Of a DNA stretch of 8,980 nt, positions 1 through 6,673 are shown piece by piece. The notes under the pieces are model-generated. The model saw nothing but the letters and a program-made list of their open reading frames with translations. It was not told where the DNA came from and did not search any database. Source of the stretch: an uncultured Lachnospiraceae bacterium. Lineage in GTDB: Bacteria > Bacillota > Clostridia > Lachnospirales > Lachnospiraceae. The DNA lies in the NCBI GenBank assembly GCA_934434905.1, contig CAKSAI010000113.1, positions 1-8,980 of the forward strand. The letters run 5' to 3'. Every line of letters starts with the position of its first letter. Position 1 is the first letter of the stretch. Position numbers and translations under genes: made by a program.

Positions 1-1540
1 TCCGGCACCACTCCCAGCCGATCTCCTCATCGGACACCATGGCCGATCCGAAATATTTACAATTCAGATCATAGTACACCTTCCTTAATGCATCCGCTGT
101 CAGGCTCTCACCGGCCTCAGCCATGGCATTGGTGGTTTTCTCATACTCCGCGAACATGGTCTGACGGTATACCGTGCTCTTGAAGCTCTCCAGGAAATGA
201 TTGATCAGGTGTGCCCGCTCCTTCTTATCTGTGGTGTTCGCCAGAAGATACTCCACCAGAAGCACCTCATTACAGGTGGAAGCTACCTCCGCCACGAAGA
301 TCTTATAGCCGCAATACACGAAGGGCTGCGCCTCATGGGTAAAATACGAATGCATGGCATGCCCCATCTCGTGTGCCAGCGTGAACATATCATCCAGCTT
401 GTGGTCATAGTTTAAGAGTACATACGGATGTGTGCCGTATGCCCCTGCGGAATATGCTCCGCCCCGCTTGCCCTGATTCTCATAGACATCGATCCAACGA
501 TTCTCAAAGCCCTCCCGGATCAGACTCACATAGCGCTCGCCCAGAGGTGCAACTGCCTTCAATACCGTCTCCTTTGCTTCGGAATACGGAATTTTCCGGT
601 CCGCGTCCGCGATCATCGGCACATAGACATCGTACATATGCAGTTCATCCACGCCGAGGCACTTCTTGCGCAGACGTACATAGCGGTGCATTTTATCCAT
701 ATTCTCATGAATGGTCTCCACCAAATTCTCATACACCTTCGGCGAGACGTTGTTGGCATCCACGGCTGCCTCCAGCGTAGAGCCGTACTTTCTGGACTTT
801 GCCAGAAACATCAGTTGCTTCACCTGGCCGTTATACATGGCTGCCAGTGTGTTCTCGAACTTCCGGTAAGTACTGTATAAGCCCATAAAGGCATCCTTGC
901 GCACCCGGCGATCCGGGCTGCACTGCATGGAAACAAAGCGGCCGGAGGTGATCCGAACCTGTTCGCCGTTCTCATCCGTGATCTCCGGGAATTCCAGATC
1001 TGCATTGGTGAACATGGAGAAAATATTTCCCGGCGTCTGCTGCATCTCTCCGGTGGCTGCGATCACCTCTTCCAGCTCCGGCGACAGGGTATGCTCCCTG
1101 GTACGGAACAGCTCCTCAAACCACAGCCGAAACAGCTCAAGCCCCGGCTCCTCCTTCATATAACGCTCCAGCGTCTCCGAAGAGAGCGTCAGAACTGCCG
1201 GCTCCAGGAAGGCGAGCCTGCTCTGGATATCCACAACAATTCCCATATACTGCTGCGTCCTTGCCAGGTTCTCGGCATTTTTCTTGTCTACGTCAGACGC
1301 ACGCATGGCGTAATTTCCTGTCAGATCGAAGATCTCCTCCATCCGAAAATACAGGTTCAAAGTCTCCAAAAGCTCCTTCGCTTCGGATGTCACGGTTGCC
1401 TTTTTTGCCTCCACAAGATCAGCCAGCTCTTCGGCCTTCTTCATGTCTGCTTCCCAGGCTTCCACGCTTGCATACATGTCCTCTAACGCCCAGGTATCCT
1501 CCACCTTAACTTCACTTCTTTTTGGTAATTCCTTTGCCAT
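1..1540 (-). CDS. pepF: Oligoendopeptidase F (M3B metallopeptidase), C-terminus cut by window edge
   Basis: A cytoplasmic zinc peptidase that degrades short peptides. The reading frame is open from ATG at 1540 to the window edge, giving 513 codons of an expected ~600; the last ~85-90 residues lie outside. It begins MAKELPKRSEVKVEDTWALE, typical of PepF. The zinc site HEMGH is at residues 390-394, inside TLAHEMGHAMHS, and FVAEVASTCNE follows, where E418 is the likely third zinc ligand (24 residues after the second His, as in the M3 family). The sequence still matches the family at the edge (DEEIGWEWCR). An in-frame TAA about 40 nt upstream leaves this ATG as the only sensible start, although the good Shine-Dalgarno is 31 nt away with a hairpin between (separate entry). 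The gene follows the YdcF gene by 124 bp with no terminator seen between them, so it may be read through from that operon or have its own promoter, which I could not find. Confidence 0.95.
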   Translation of the reverse strand, partial: MAKELPKRSEVKVEDTWALEDMYASVEAWEADMKKAEELADLVEAKKATVTSEAKELLETLNLYFRMEEIFDLTGNYAMRASDVDKKNAENLARTQQYMGIVVDIQSRLAFLEPAVLTLSSETLERYMKEEPGLELFRLWFEELFRTREHTLSPELEEVIAATGEMQQTPGNIFSMFTNADLEFPEITDENGEQVRITSGRFVSMQCSPDRRVRKDAFMGLYSTYRKFENTLAAMYNGQVKQLMFLAKSRKYGSTLEAAVDANNVSPKVYENLVETIHENMDKMHRYVRLRKKCLGVDELHMYDVYVPMIADADRKIPYSEAKETVLKAVAPLGERYVSLIREGFENRWIDVYENQGKRGGAYSAGAYGTHPYVLLNYDHKLDDMFTLAHEMGHAMHSYFTHEAQPFVYCGYKIFVAEVASTCNEVLLVEYLLANTTDKKERAHLINHFLESFKSTVYRQTMFAEYEKTTNAMAEAGESLTADALRKVYYDLNCKYFGSAMVSDEEIGWEWCR

Positions 1541-1578
1541 GATACTTTTCGTCGAGCAGACAGTCTCGACACTCCTTT
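1541..1578 (-). promoter_or_regulatory. pepF ribosome binding site with a hairpin in the spacer
   Basis: On the minus strand AAAGGAG (1572-1578) is the only good Shine-Dalgarno for pepF, but it lies 31 nt before the ATG. The spacer contains a perfect 6-bp inverted repeat, GTCGAG (1565-1570) and CTCGAC (1551-1556), with an 8-nt loop. Folding these 20 nt out leaves 11 nt between SD and ATG, a workable spacing. The inverted repeat and distances are seen directly; that the hairpin enables initiation is inference. Confidence 0.6.
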
Positions 1579-1592
1579 CTTAAACTTTCATG

Positions 1593-1606
1593 TCTGTTGA
1601 CACAGA
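1593..1606 (-). other. Small hairpin in the pepF leader
   Basis: A 5-bp inverted repeat (TCTGT, 4-nt loop, ACAGA) lies between the repeat element after the YdcF gene and the pepF Shine-Dalgarno. No T-tract follows, so it is not an intrinsic terminator. Role unknown; it may be chance. Confidence 0.3.
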
Positions 1607-1621
1607 TAGCACTATGAATGC

Positions 1622-1662
1622 CCCACGGATTGCTCCATACTTTGTGCTCTCGCAATTCTATC
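1622..1662. repeat. Copy B (partial) of an interspersed intergenic repeat
   Basis: These 41 bp match 6130-6170 at 33 positions with no gaps. The first 17 bp (CCCACGGATTGCTCCAT) are identical, and all eight differences are transitions. The copy lies just beyond the YdcF stop codon (1665-1667) and upstream of pepF. It keeps only the first hairpin arm of the larger element at 6123-6286: GGATTG (1627-1632) pairs with CAATTC (1653-1658) through one G-T wobble. The rest of the large element is absent here. It could be a decayed mobile repeat or a conserved RNA structure. Confidence 0.7.
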
Positions 1663-1664
1663 CC

Positions 1665-2417
1665 TTATATCTGTCCAAACAGCGCATACTTCACAACTGC
1701 AAACGCCTCCCGCAGATACAGGTTGGGTACGGTATACCACATCACTGACGCGCCCAGTCCCTCCACATTTGTGAACCCCTGCTTCTTAGCAATCTTCACA
1801 CTGCGAAAGACATGGAAATTATTGGTTACAAGAACAACATGCGCGTCCCCGCTCTCCATCTTCTCCCGGCTGTATCGAAGGTTCTCAAAGGTATTTACTG
1901 ACTTATCCTCCAGGATCATACGCTCCTTCGCGATGCCCTTCCTCTGTAAGTATTCCGCCATGGCCTGTGCCTCGGATATCTCCTCCCCGGCCCCCTGCCC
2001 GCCGGACAGGATCACCTGGGCCGACGGATTCTCCTCCAGGTAATCATATGCCTTATCAAGACGCCTTGCCAGATTATAGGAGGGTGTCCGCCCCCGGACC
2101 TGCGCGCCCAATACAATGACATAATCCGCTCCCGGCTCCGGTTCCACGGCGCCATAGCCGATAATCGCTGCCTCCGTAACGATAAGTACCAGAATACAAA
2201 TTGCTGCCACGGCTGCTATGATCGCTTTCAGTATTCCGGGCATCGCCGCCACAAGGTGACGAATCGGCTTTGCAAAAATCGCAGGCAGGATACAGCCCAG
2301 CCCCAACAGCAGCCAGAAATATGTAAACTTGTTCGTCAATCCGGTCGATATCCCATAGAACAGGAAATAGAAAAGGCTCAAGCCCCCAATCACAAATCCA
2401 AATATACGCAATTTCAT
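1665..2417 (-). CDS. YdcF/DUF218 family membrane protein
   Basis: A 250-residue protein with three probable N-terminal membrane segments (about residues 3-23, 31-50 and 62-88) followed by a DUF218 domain from about residue 96. The hallmarks of the YdcF/SanA/ElyC family are visible: YVIVLGAQVRG (99-109), VILSGGQGAGE (135-145), a DKSVNTFENL segment (171-180) and VTNNFHVFR (197-205). Family members are linked to envelope maintenance and some may act on undecaprenyl-linked or nucleotide-like substrates, but the reaction is not settled and I assign none here. The catalytic domain's side of the membrane cannot be fixed from sequence alone. The start is supported by AGAGG at 2426-2430, 8 nt before the ATG. 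It lies 69 bp after lgt on the same strand and is probably the last gene of that operon. Its stop codon almost touches repeat copy B. Confidence 0.9.
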   Translation of the reverse strand: MKLRIFGFVIGGLSLFYFLFYGISTGLTNKFTYFWLLLGLGCILPAIFAKPIRHLVAAMPGILKAIIAAVAAICILVLIVTEAAIIGYGAVEPEPGADYVIVLGAQVRGRTPSYNLARRLDKAYDYLEENPSAQVILSGGQGAGEEISEAQAMAEYLQRKGIAKERMILEDKSVNTFENLRYSREKMESGDAHVVLVTNNFHVFRSVKIAKKQGFTNVEGLGASVMWYTVPNLYLREAFAVVKYALFGQI

Positions 2418-2464
2418 ATAGATTTCCTCTCTTCATTCACAGTCAGAGCGACACAGTTTCCGCA

Positions 2465-2482
2465 GCCTGATTTCATTCAGGC
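2465..2482 (-). other. Intercistronic hairpin between lgt and the YdcF gene
   Basis: A perfect 6-bp inverted repeat (GCCTGA, 6-nt loop, TCAGGC) sits 4 bp past the lgt stop codon. No T-run follows on the minus strand, so it does not look like an intrinsic terminator. It could act as an mRNA-stabilising or processing structure that sets different levels for lgt and the downstream gene. That role is inference. Confidence 0.45.
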
Positions 2483-2486
2483 CAGC

Positions 2487-3248
2487 TTATTCCTCTTCCG
2501 CCTGCTTCTCTCTCCTGCGGTTGCTCCAAAACAGCAGGATCGATCCGGCCGCAATCACGATGGAGATAGCCTGAGAGGTAGAGAGCACACCGATGGCTCC
2601 CCGGTCATCGGAGCGAAAGAACTCCAGCACAAACCGACCAATGCTGTACAGCAGCATATAGAGGGCACCCACGTCTCCCTTATGTCTTGATTTCCGGTAG
2701 AAAATCAGCAGAACTGCTGTAATCAGGAAGTCTCCCGCCGAGGAGATAAGCTGTGTCGGGATCAACCTTACGCCGGACGGCGCCAGGCTTCCCCTGGGGA
2801 ACACCACGCCAAACCAGCTTTCCGTCACCCTGCCATAACAGCAGCCGGCCAGGAAACAGCCGATACGTCCGAACCCCTGCGCCAGCGCAATGGAAGGCGC
2901 TGCCAGATCGAAATAATCCAAAAACACCAGCTTCTTGCGGCGACAATAGAGAATGGCCGCCAGGGCGCCGGCAGTGATCCCGCCATACACCACGAAGCCT
3001 TCGGATCCCAGCACCTGCAGTGGACTTTGAATGAATGTCCTCCACTCCACGATCACATACAGCAGCTTGGCTCCCAGAAATCCTGCTATGATACCATACA
3101 GCGCAATGTCCAGGATCGCATCCTGGCTCAGCTTGTACTTTCTCGCCCGGTACATTCCCATGAGTACGCACAGCAGGAAGCCCAGCGCGATCATCAGTCC
3201 GTAGCCATGGATCGTAACCTTACCGATGGAAAATAAATCATTCTTCAT
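2487..3248 (-). CDS. lgt: Phosphatidylglycerol--prolipoprotein diacylglyceryl transferase
   Basis: Lgt transfers diacylglycerol from phosphatidylglycerol to the lipobox cysteine of prelipoproteins, the first step of lipoprotein maturation in the cytoplasmic membrane. The 253-residue polytopic protein has the N-terminal HGYG motif (14-17), the Lgt signature GRIGCFLAGCCYG (127-139), PTQL (164-167) and a C-terminal LEFFRSDDRG segment (208-217) corresponding to the conserved Arg/Glu region. Several hydrophobic helices alternate with basic loops, and the tail is highly charged (RRREKQAEEE). Before PTQ this protein has Ile163, where many Lgt proteins have His (HPTQ). The start is backed by GGAGGG (3256-3261), 7 nt from the ATG. 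It begins 30 bp after prfA and is clearly in the same operon. Confidence 0.95.
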   Translation of the reverse strand: MKNDLFSIGKVTIHGYGLMIALGFLLCVLMGMYRARKYKLSQDAILDIALYGIIAGFLGAKLLYVIVEWRTFIQSPLQVLGSEGFVVYGGITAGALAAILYCRRKKLVFLDYFDLAAPSIALAQGFGRIGCFLAGCCYGRVTESWFGVVFPRGSLAPSGVRLIPTQLISSAGDFLITAVLLIFYRKSRHKGDVGALYMLLYSIGRFVLEFFRSDDRGAIGVLSTSQAISIVIAAGSILLFWSNRRREKQAEEE

Positions 3249-3278
3249 ATGATAACCCTCCGTATATAAAGTTTATTC

Positions 3279-4352
3279 TTATTCCTCACCCATCTTCGCC
3301 AGCTTCGCAGCCTGATCCGCGGCAATGCATGCGTCGATGATCTCCTGGATATCGCCGTTCATGATCTTATCCAGCTTATACAGCGTCAGCCCTATCCGGT
3401 GATCCGTCACACGCCCCTGGGGGAAGTTGTAGGTACGGATCTTCTCCGAGCGGTCTCCGGTACCGATCTGGCTTCTTCTGGCCTCCGCCTCGGCGTCGTG
3501 CTGCTTCTGGCACTCCATATCGTACAGCTTGGCGCGCAGCAGCGCAAAGGCCTTCTCCTTGTTCTGGAGCTGGGACTTCTCCGTCTGGCTGTAGATGACG
3601 ATCCCGGTGGGGTAATGGGTCAGACGCACGGCAGAATCCGTGGTGTTGACGCACTGACCGCCGTTTCCGGAGGCACGCATCACATCGATACGAATATCCT
3701 TCTCGTCGATCTGGATATCAACCTCTTCCGCCTCCGGCATCACTGCTACGGTGATGGTGGAGGTGTGGATCCGCCCGCCGGATTCGGTTTCCGGTACACG
3801 CTGCACACGATGTACACCGGACTCATACTTCATCATGGAATAAGCGCCCTGGCCGTCGATAATGAATGTCACATTCTTCATGCCACCGATACCGATTTCT
3901 TCACATTCCACCAGCTCTACCTTCCAGCGGCGGCTCTCCGCATAATGCATATACATCCGATAGATCTCCGCCGCAAACAGCGCAGCCTCGTCTCCGCCGG
4001 CACCGGCCCGGATCTCAACCACCACATTTTTATCATCATTGGGATCCTTGGGAAGGAGCAGCACCTTCAACTGCTTCTCCAGCTCCTCCACACGGCTCCT
4101 GGACTCATTTAATTCCTCCTTGGCAAGCTCCCGCAGCTCCTCATCGCTCTCATCATCCAGCATAGCCAGGCTATCCTCGATGTTCTGCTTACACTGCTTG
4201 TATTCTTTATATGCCTCCACGATAGGCGCAAGATCGCTCTGCTCCTTCATCAGCTTCCGAAAGCGCACCTGGTCGTTGGCGACACCCGGCTCTCCCAGCT
4301 CGCTCAAGATCTCCTCAAATCGAATTAATATATCTTCTAACCGATCAAACAT
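3279..4352 (-). CDS. prfA: Peptide chain release factor 1
   Basis: RF1 recognises UAA and UAG stop codons in the ribosomal A site and triggers peptide release. The 357-residue length is normal. Visible motifs are RAGAGGDEA (115-123), the tripeptide PET at 187-189 in the PxT codon-recognition position (RF2 would have SPF), and the catalytic GGQ at 231-233 within ASGNGGQCVNTTDSAVR. Gln233 is the residue expected to be methylated by PrmC, encoded just upstream. I chose ATG at 4352, giving MFDRLEDIL, because AAGGAG lies about 8 nt before it and this is the family's usual N-terminus. An in-frame ATG 21 nt earlier has no comparable site and lies deeper in prmC. The first 8 nt overlap the end of prmC, which suggests translational coupling. 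Confidence 0.97.
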   Translation of the reverse strand: MFDRLEDILIRFEEILSELGEPGVANDQVRFRKLMKEQSDLAPIVEAYKEYKQCKQNIEDSLAMLDDESDEELRELAKEELNESRSRVEELEKQLKVLLLPKDPNDDKNVVVEIRAGAGGDEAALFAAEIYRMYMHYAESRRWKVELVECEEIGIGGMKNVTFIIDGQGAYSMMKYESGVHRVQRVPETESGGRIHTSTITVAVMPEAEEVDIQIDEKDIRIDVMRASGNGGQCVNTTDSAVRLTHYPTGIVIYSQTEKSQLQNKEKAFALLRAKLYDMECQKQHDAEAEARRSQIGTGDRSEKIRTYNFPQGRVTDHRIGLTLYKLDKIMNGDIQEIIDACIAADQAAKLAKMGEE

Positions 4353-5187
4353 TTTCTGTCTCCTTCCTACCACATACTACCCGGTTATTTCCGCACAGAT
4401 CGCGGATCACCCGTACATCCAATAATCCCGCCTGTCTCATACGTTCCGATACAGCCTCGCCCTGATCGTATCCGATCTCAAGCATCAGATAACCGCCCGG
4501 ATTCAGAAACCCATGACATTCCTGCAGGATCCTGTCATAAAAGAACAATCCGTCCTCATGTCCGTCCAACGCCTCCACCGGTTCAAAATCCCGCACCTCC
4601 GGCATCAGCGTATCGATGACGCGGCTGGGAATATAGGGTGGATTGGACACGATGGCATCGAAGGTTCCAGAGAGATTGGAAAACAGATCGCTGCGCACCC
4701 ATTCTGCATCCACATCATTCGCCTTGGCATTCTCCCTGGCAACCAGAAGCGCCTGCTTCGAGATATCGCTGCCGACACCAACAAGTCCTTCGCACAAATG
4801 TAAAAGGCTGATGAGGATACAGCCGGATCCGGTACACAGGTCCAGCACCCGCATTCCGGGTTTACATACCGCCAGAGCCGTCTCAGCCAGTGTCTCCGTA
4901 TCCTGTCTGGGAATCAGCACATAGGGATTGACCTTGAATTCCAGTCCCATAAACATCTGGACCCCCGTGATATACTGCAGCGGAACCCGCTCCGCCCGCT
5001 TTTTCACCAACACCTGATAATTCTGGAGCACTTCTTCATCTATCTCTTCCCGGCCATGAAGATAATAATAGCTTTTGTCAAACTTTCCGATATACTCCAA
5101 TAAGTACCATGCATCCAGAGCAGCGTCTGCAATCCCCGCCTCCTGAAGCTGCCTTCGTCCATAAGACAGCGTTTCTTCCAGCGTCAT
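4345..5187 (-). CDS. prmC: Peptide chain release factor N5-glutamine methyltransferase
   Basis: PrmC uses S-adenosylmethionine to methylate the glutamine of the GGQ motif in RF1 and RF2, which raises release efficiency. The 280-residue protein has the family's N-terminal helical domain (about 1-75), then a Rossmann methyltransferase fold with motif I DLCTGSG (116-122) and the diagnostic SNPPYIPSRV (181-190), whose NPPY (182-185) binds the substrate glutamine. ALDGHEDGLFFYDRIL (206-221) and MLEIGYDQG (235-243) are also typical. AAGGAG (5192-5197) lies 4 nt before the ATG. The start overlaps the yqhQ stop as ATGA, and the stop overlaps the prfA start by 8 nt, so all three are likely translated in a coupled way. 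Here the enzyme precedes its substrate, the reverse of the E. coli prfA-prmC order. Confidence 0.96.
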   Translation of the reverse strand: MTLEETLSYGRRQLQEAGIADAALDAWYLLEYIGKFDKSYYYLHGREEIDEEVLQNYQVLVKKRAERVPLQYITGVQMFMGLEFKVNPYVLIPRQDTETLAETALAVCKPGMRVLDLCTGSGCILISLLHLCEGLVGVGSDISKQALLVARENAKANDVDAEWVRSDLFSNLSGTFDAIVSNPPYIPSRVIDTLMPEVRDFEPVEALDGHEDGLFFYDRILQECHGFLNPGGYLMLEIGYDQGEAVSERMRQAGLLDVRVIRDLCGNNRVVCGRKETENV

Positions 5188-6098
5188 ACGGCTCCTTTCG
5201 CGGGGCTCGTGCCCTCTGAATCAAGATATGCTTTCCAGTCAAAAACAGCCTCCACGGAAGCAATCCCCACCTCGATCATGTCATCCTCCGGCTCCCTGGT
5301 AGTCAACTTCTGCATCCACAGGCCCGGCTTGCTGAGCAGGTTGACAACCGGATTCTCGCTCCTGCCGGCCAGCCGGATGAACTCATAGGACACACCGGCC
5401 ACCAGCGGGATCACCGCCAGGCGCAGCACCAGACGCAGTATCCTGGAATCCACCCGGATAAACAGCGTCGCAATGATGCTGATAATTACAACAAAAAACA
5501 AAAAGCTGGTGCCGCAGCGTTTATGCTCCCTGGAGCTCTTCCGAACGTTTTCCACATTCAGTTCCAGACCGTGCTCGATACAGTTGATGCACTTATGCTC
5601 CGCACCGTGATACATAAACACCCGCTGGATATCCTTCATCTGAGAGATCAGGAGCAAATATGCCAGGAAGATCACCAGCCGCACCACGCCCTCTAAGAGT
5701 ATCACCACCGTCTTCGATGCGATCACCTTCTGAAACAGCAGCGAGATATAGAAGGGAAGCACCATAAAAATGGCAATCGCCAGAATTACAGCGAAAAACA
5801 TCGTTAATCCCATAACCAGCTTTTCTTTGTCCCGGTTCTTTCCCTCCGGTTCCTCCTCAAAGAACGATGCGGAATATGCCAAAGTCCCCATTCCCAGCAC
5901 CAGAGAATCCACAAAATTGATAACACCCCGGATGATTGGGATCTTGCGCAACGCTTCTATCCTGCAGAAGCTGCGATATTCTTTTACCTCAACCGCAATG
6001 GTCTTATCCGGCTTGCGCACAGCAACGGCATAGCGGTCATCCTTTCGCATCATGACGCCTTCCATCACTGCCTGCCCGCCTATTCCTGATGAAGCCAT
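5184..6098 (-). CDS. yqhQ: DUF1385 family membrane protein (YqhQ-like)
   Basis: A 304-residue protein of the DUF1385/YqhQ family, often labelled a predicted metal-dependent enzyme; to my knowledge no reaction is established. The start MASSGIGGQAVMEGVMMR is characteristic. Probable membrane segments are at about 95-117, 130-152, 197-215 and 221-240. Conserved His/Cys-rich stretches lie between them: MYHGAEHKCINCIE (162-175) and SREHKRCGTSF (189-199), which would suit metal binding. The C-terminal GRSENP and LSKPGLWMQKLTTREPEDD block (to about 273) is also a family hallmark. AAGGAGG (6106-6112) is 7 nt from the ATG. The stop overlaps the prmC start by 4 nt. A clear rpmE terminator lies upstream, so the gene likely heads the yqhQ-prmC-prfA-lgt-ydcF unit, yet I found no convincing promoter; the 164-bp structured element fills the space where one should be. 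Confidence 0.92.
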   Translation of the reverse strand: MASSGIGGQAVMEGVMMRKDDRYAVAVRKPDKTIAVEVKEYRSFCRIEALRKIPIIRGVINFVDSLVLGMGTLAYSASFFEEEPEGKNRDKEKLVMGLTMFFAVILAIAIFMVLPFYISLLFQKVIASKTVVILLEGVVRLVIFLAYLLLISQMKDIQRVFMYHGAEHKCINCIEHGLELNVENVRKSSREHKRCGTSFLFFVVIISIIATLFIRVDSRILRLVLRLAVIPLVAGVSYEFIRLAGRSENPVVNLLSKPGLWMQKLTTREPEDDMIEVGIASVEAVFDWKAYLDSEGTSPAKGAV

Positions 6099-6122
6099 CC
6101 GTATACCTCCTTCATTTCACGA

Positions 6123-6286
6123 ATATAAGCCCACGGATTGCTCCATGCTTCGCATTCTCACAATCCTACCTACATTCGCAATCCGCGCTACTGCGCTACT
6201 TGCTCATATAGGTTAGCGTCTCTAATGCTCATGCATTCACCCATGCAAGCATGGCTTATGCATAAGCATTGAGACTGGGCTTTTAT
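6123..6286. repeat. Copy A: 164-bp structured intergenic element with terminal inverted repeats
   Basis: The ends are inverted repeats, ATATAAGCCCA (6123-6133) and TGGGCTTTTAT (6276-6286), with 10 of 11 positions pairing. Three hairpins lie inside. The first is GGATTG (6135-6140) with CAATCC (6161-6166), holding an inner ATGC/GCAT stem. The second is ACCTA (6168-6172) with TAGGT (6209-6213), enclosing a GCGC/GCGC stem and two tandem copies of GCGCTACT (6185-6200). The third is an 11-bp stem with one bulge (6218-6229 with 6265-6275), enclosing ATGCAT pairs and CCATGC/GCATGG. Junction gaps are only 0-4 nt, so together they draw a four-way junction. No coding frame is convincing. It resembles a miniature mobile element or a structured RNA; a 41-bp partial copy lies at 1622-1662. 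It sits between the rpmE terminator and the yqhQ ribosome binding site. Confidence 0.65.
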
Positions 6287-6292
6287 GGTAAT

Positions 6293-6330
6293 TAAAAAAA
6301 TGGAGGATGTCCAACATAGGGAACATCCTC
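6293..6330 (-). terminator. Intrinsic terminator of rpmE
   Basis: On the minus strand an 8-bp stem, GAGGATGT (6323-6330) with ACATCCTC (6303-6310), encloses a 12-nt loop and is followed within 2 nt by seven Ts (6294-6300). It lies 55 bp past the rpmE stop codon and should end the rpmE transcript, separating it from yqhQ. Confidence 0.88.
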
Positions 6331-6374
6331 TTATTCTCTCCAATAGAACGGTCAATGTACCCTCCTATCGTTTC

Positions 6375-6387
6375 AGGCATTCTGCCT
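6375..6387 (-). other. Hairpin overlapping the rpmE stop codon
   Basis: A 5-bp inverted repeat (AGGCA, GAA loop, TGCCT) covers part of the rpmE TAG stop. It has no T-tract and lies well before the true terminator. It may protect the 3' end of the mRNA, or be chance. Confidence 0.3.
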
Positions 6388-6592
6388 ACTGATTGTTCAT
6401 GCCGTACTTCCGGTTAAACTTATCGATACGTCCGCGTGCCTGGGCAGCCTTCTGCTGTCCGGTATAGAACGGATGGCACTTTGAACAGATTTCTACGTGG
6501 ATATCCTTCTTGGTAGAACCGGTAACAAAGGTATTTCCGCAGTTGCATGTCACAGTTGCCTGCTGATAATCTGGATGGATTCCTGCTTTCAT
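6386..6592 (-). CDS. rpmE: 50S ribosomal protein L31, zinc-binding type
   Basis: L31 (bL31) bridges the large and small ribosomal subunits. The 68-residue protein starts MKAGIHPDYQ and carries CNCG (Cys16, Cys18) and CSKCHPFYTG (Cys36, Cys39), the four-cysteine zinc site of the 'C-plus' form, followed by the basic tail RGRIDKFNRKYG. In many bacteria this form is replaced by a zinc-free paralogue (often ytiA or rpmE2) under zinc starvation; no such paralogue is in this window. The start is supported by AGGTG (6598-6602), 5 nt before the ATG. It has its own promoter and terminator, so it is mainly a single-gene transcript, although no terminator separates it from rho upstream. Confidence 0.98.
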   Translation of the reverse strand: MKAGIHPDYQQATVTCNCGNTFVTGSTKKDIHVEICSKCHPFYTGQQKAAQARGRIDKFNRKYGMNNQ

Positions 6593-6616
6593 GATTTCAC
6601 CTCTCTATACTATGTT

Positions 6617-6666
6617 AAAATCGAAGTCTCAATTTTCTTATTTTATACTGTCTCCTCGCGGGACAG
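6617..6666 (-). promoter_or_regulatory. Structured leader of rpmE (two hairpins)
   Basis: The predicted transcript starts near 6667. A hairpin at its extreme 5' end (6648-6666) has a CTGTC/GACAG stem, then CC/GG around a GCGA tetraloop with one bulged A. A second (6617-6636) has an 8-bp stem, AAAATTGA with TTCGATTTT-side pairing including one wobble, and a 4-nt loop. The Shine-Dalgarno follows 14 nt later. Ribosomal-protein leader RNAs for L31 are known in several bacterial groups; whether this belongs to one of those families I cannot tell. Confidence 0.5.
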
Positions 6667-6673
6667 CTTTATT

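Noticed and set aside
1597..1602. TTGACA on the plus strand, a perfect -35 hexamer
   Set aside because: No acceptable -10 lies 16-18 bp downstream and no plus-strand gene follows; it is part of a small hairpin in the pepF leader.
1618..2043. 141-residue open frame on the plus strand starting in repeat copy B
   Set aside because: Mostly antisense to the well-supported YdcF gene, with no ribosome binding site.
2465..2482. Intrinsic terminator after lgt
   Set aside because: The hairpin is perfect but no T-tract follows on the minus strand, so it is reported only as an intercistronic hairpin.
3399..4112. 237-residue open frame on the plus strand
   Set aside because: It is fully antisense to prfA, whose protein matches RF1 throughout. 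The frame has no recognisable domain and is a shadow of the codon pattern.
4353..4373. Upstream in-frame start for prfA, adding 7 residues
   Set aside because: It lacks a good ribosome binding site, whereas ATG 4352 has AAGGAG at proper distance and gives the standard RF1 N-terminus.
6122..6127. TATATT on the minus strand as a -10 for yqhQ
   Set aside because: No -35 at suitable spacing, and the resulting start would leave only about 15 nt before the ATG, cutting into the ribosome binding site.
6202..6366. Possible small gene on the minus strand: AGGAGG followed after 5 nt by TTG, open for about 50 codons
   Set aside because: The frame runs through the strong rpmE terminator and into the palindromic element, and its product has no family features. 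The AGGAGG is likely coincidental, though it is a striking match.
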